From: Chloroflexota bacterium
GTDB taxonomy: Bacteria > Chloroflexota > Dormibacteria > CF-121
Direction: 5' to 3'
Assembly (NCBI GenBank): GCA_005882525.1
Contig: VBGO01000082.1
Span: 1-16,811, forward strand
Length of the DNA stretch: 16,811 nucleotides
This document shows, one piece after another, positions 16,495-16,811 of this stretch. The translations under genes were made by a program, and so were the position numbers. The stretch's first letter is position 1. The number at the start of each line of letters is the position of its first letter. The notes under the pieces are model-generated. The model did not search any database. It was not told where the DNA came from and was given only the letters and a program-made list of their open reading frames with translations.

Positions 16495-16811
16495 TCAGGA
16501 GACCGACGCCGGCGCCTTCGTCGTTGCGCCGGGCGCCATCACTTTGGCCGCCGCCTGGATGGACTTGACGATGTTGTGGTAGCCGGTGCACCGACACAGG
16601 TTCCCTTCGAGCCCCAACCGGATCTCCCGCTCCGTGGGGTCGGGATTGCGCTCGAGCAGTTGCTTGGCCGCCATGATCATGCCGGGGGTGCAAAAGCCGC
16701 ACTGCAGGCCATGCTCGTCCCAGAAGGCCTGCTGGAGAGGGTGCAGGGTCGAGCCCTCGGCGAGACCCTCGATCGTCGTGATCCGCGCTCCGTCGGCCTG
16801 GACCGCGAACA
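16495..16811 (-). CDS. coxS: Form II type hydroxylase iron-sulfur subunit (CoxS family), N-terminus cut by window edge
   Basis: The frame is open from the right edge to a TGA at 16497-16495, giving 105 codons plus two bases. The visible part begins FAVQADGARITTIEGL, the link between the two iron-sulfur domains, and contains the second-cluster cysteines C-G-F-C in 'LQCGFCTPGMIMAAKQLL' and C-R-C in 'GNLCRCTGYHNIVKSIQ'. The first [2Fe-2S] domain lies outside the window. The C-terminal tail is alanine/serine-rich. It is the first visible gene of the form II S-L-M group; whether further genes precede it cannot be seen. The same family as the complete coxS at 7567-8085, so the function is electron transfer from Mo to FAD. 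Confidence 0.93.
   Translation of the reverse strand, partial: FAVQADGARITTIEGLAEGSTLHPLQQAFWDEHGLQCGFCTPGMIMAAKQLLERNPDPTEREIRLGLEGNLCRCTGYHNIVKSIQAAAKVMAPGATTKAPASVS

Overview
This is a high-GC, gene-dense bacterial window. It is dominated by a leftward (minus-strand) aerobic molybdenum hydroxylase locus of the carbon monoxide dehydrogenase (cox) family, about 12.5 kb long and running off the right edge. The lineage cannot be fixed from the sequence alone. A form I CO dehydrogenase, a SARP/BTAD regulator, a DUF1059 protein, GTG/TTG starts and signs of leaderless genes fit a Chloroflexota/Dormibacterota- or Actinomycetota-like soil bacterium (inference).

Left part (1-4231). A VOC/glyoxalase-like protein runs off the left edge, followed by a small GlsB/YeaQ-type membrane protein; both are on the minus strand. 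ftsH, an AAA+ membrane zinc protease, is on the plus strand. It converges on a 250-aa SARP-type regulator, and the two stop codons share one CTAG. Diverging from the regulator is a two-gene plus-strand unit: a 50-aa DUF1059 protein and a YCII/DGPF-type protein.

Right part (4252-16811, all minus strand, listed in transcription order from the right edge). First comes a form II type hydroxylase in S-L-M order: coxS (partial), coxL with AYRGAGR, and coxM. Next are the maturation genes coxD (MoxR AAA+ ATPase), coxE (VWA protein), an XdhC/CoxI-family protein and a MoeA-like molybdopterin-binding protein. After a 116-bp gap with a good promoter candidate comes a form I CO dehydrogenase in M-S-L order: coxM, coxS, and coxL with AFRCSFR, which carries the form I active-site cysteine. 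The locus ends with a second XdhC-family protein that has a C-terminal YHS metal-binding domain.

How it may work together. S, M and L subunits form the electron-transfer and catalytic complex: Mo-MCD in L, FAD in M, two [2Fe-2S] clusters in S. CoxD, CoxE and XdhC-type proteins mature the active site. Only one coxD/coxE pair is visible for two hydroxylases, but each hydroxylase has its own XdhC-type gene, and the one beside the copper-requiring form I enzyme carries the YHS domain. These points, plus probable leaderless starts inside the operon, are the most interesting aspects. The genes look intact, with no frameshifts, insertion sequences, tRNAs, rRNAs or CRISPR arrays seen.
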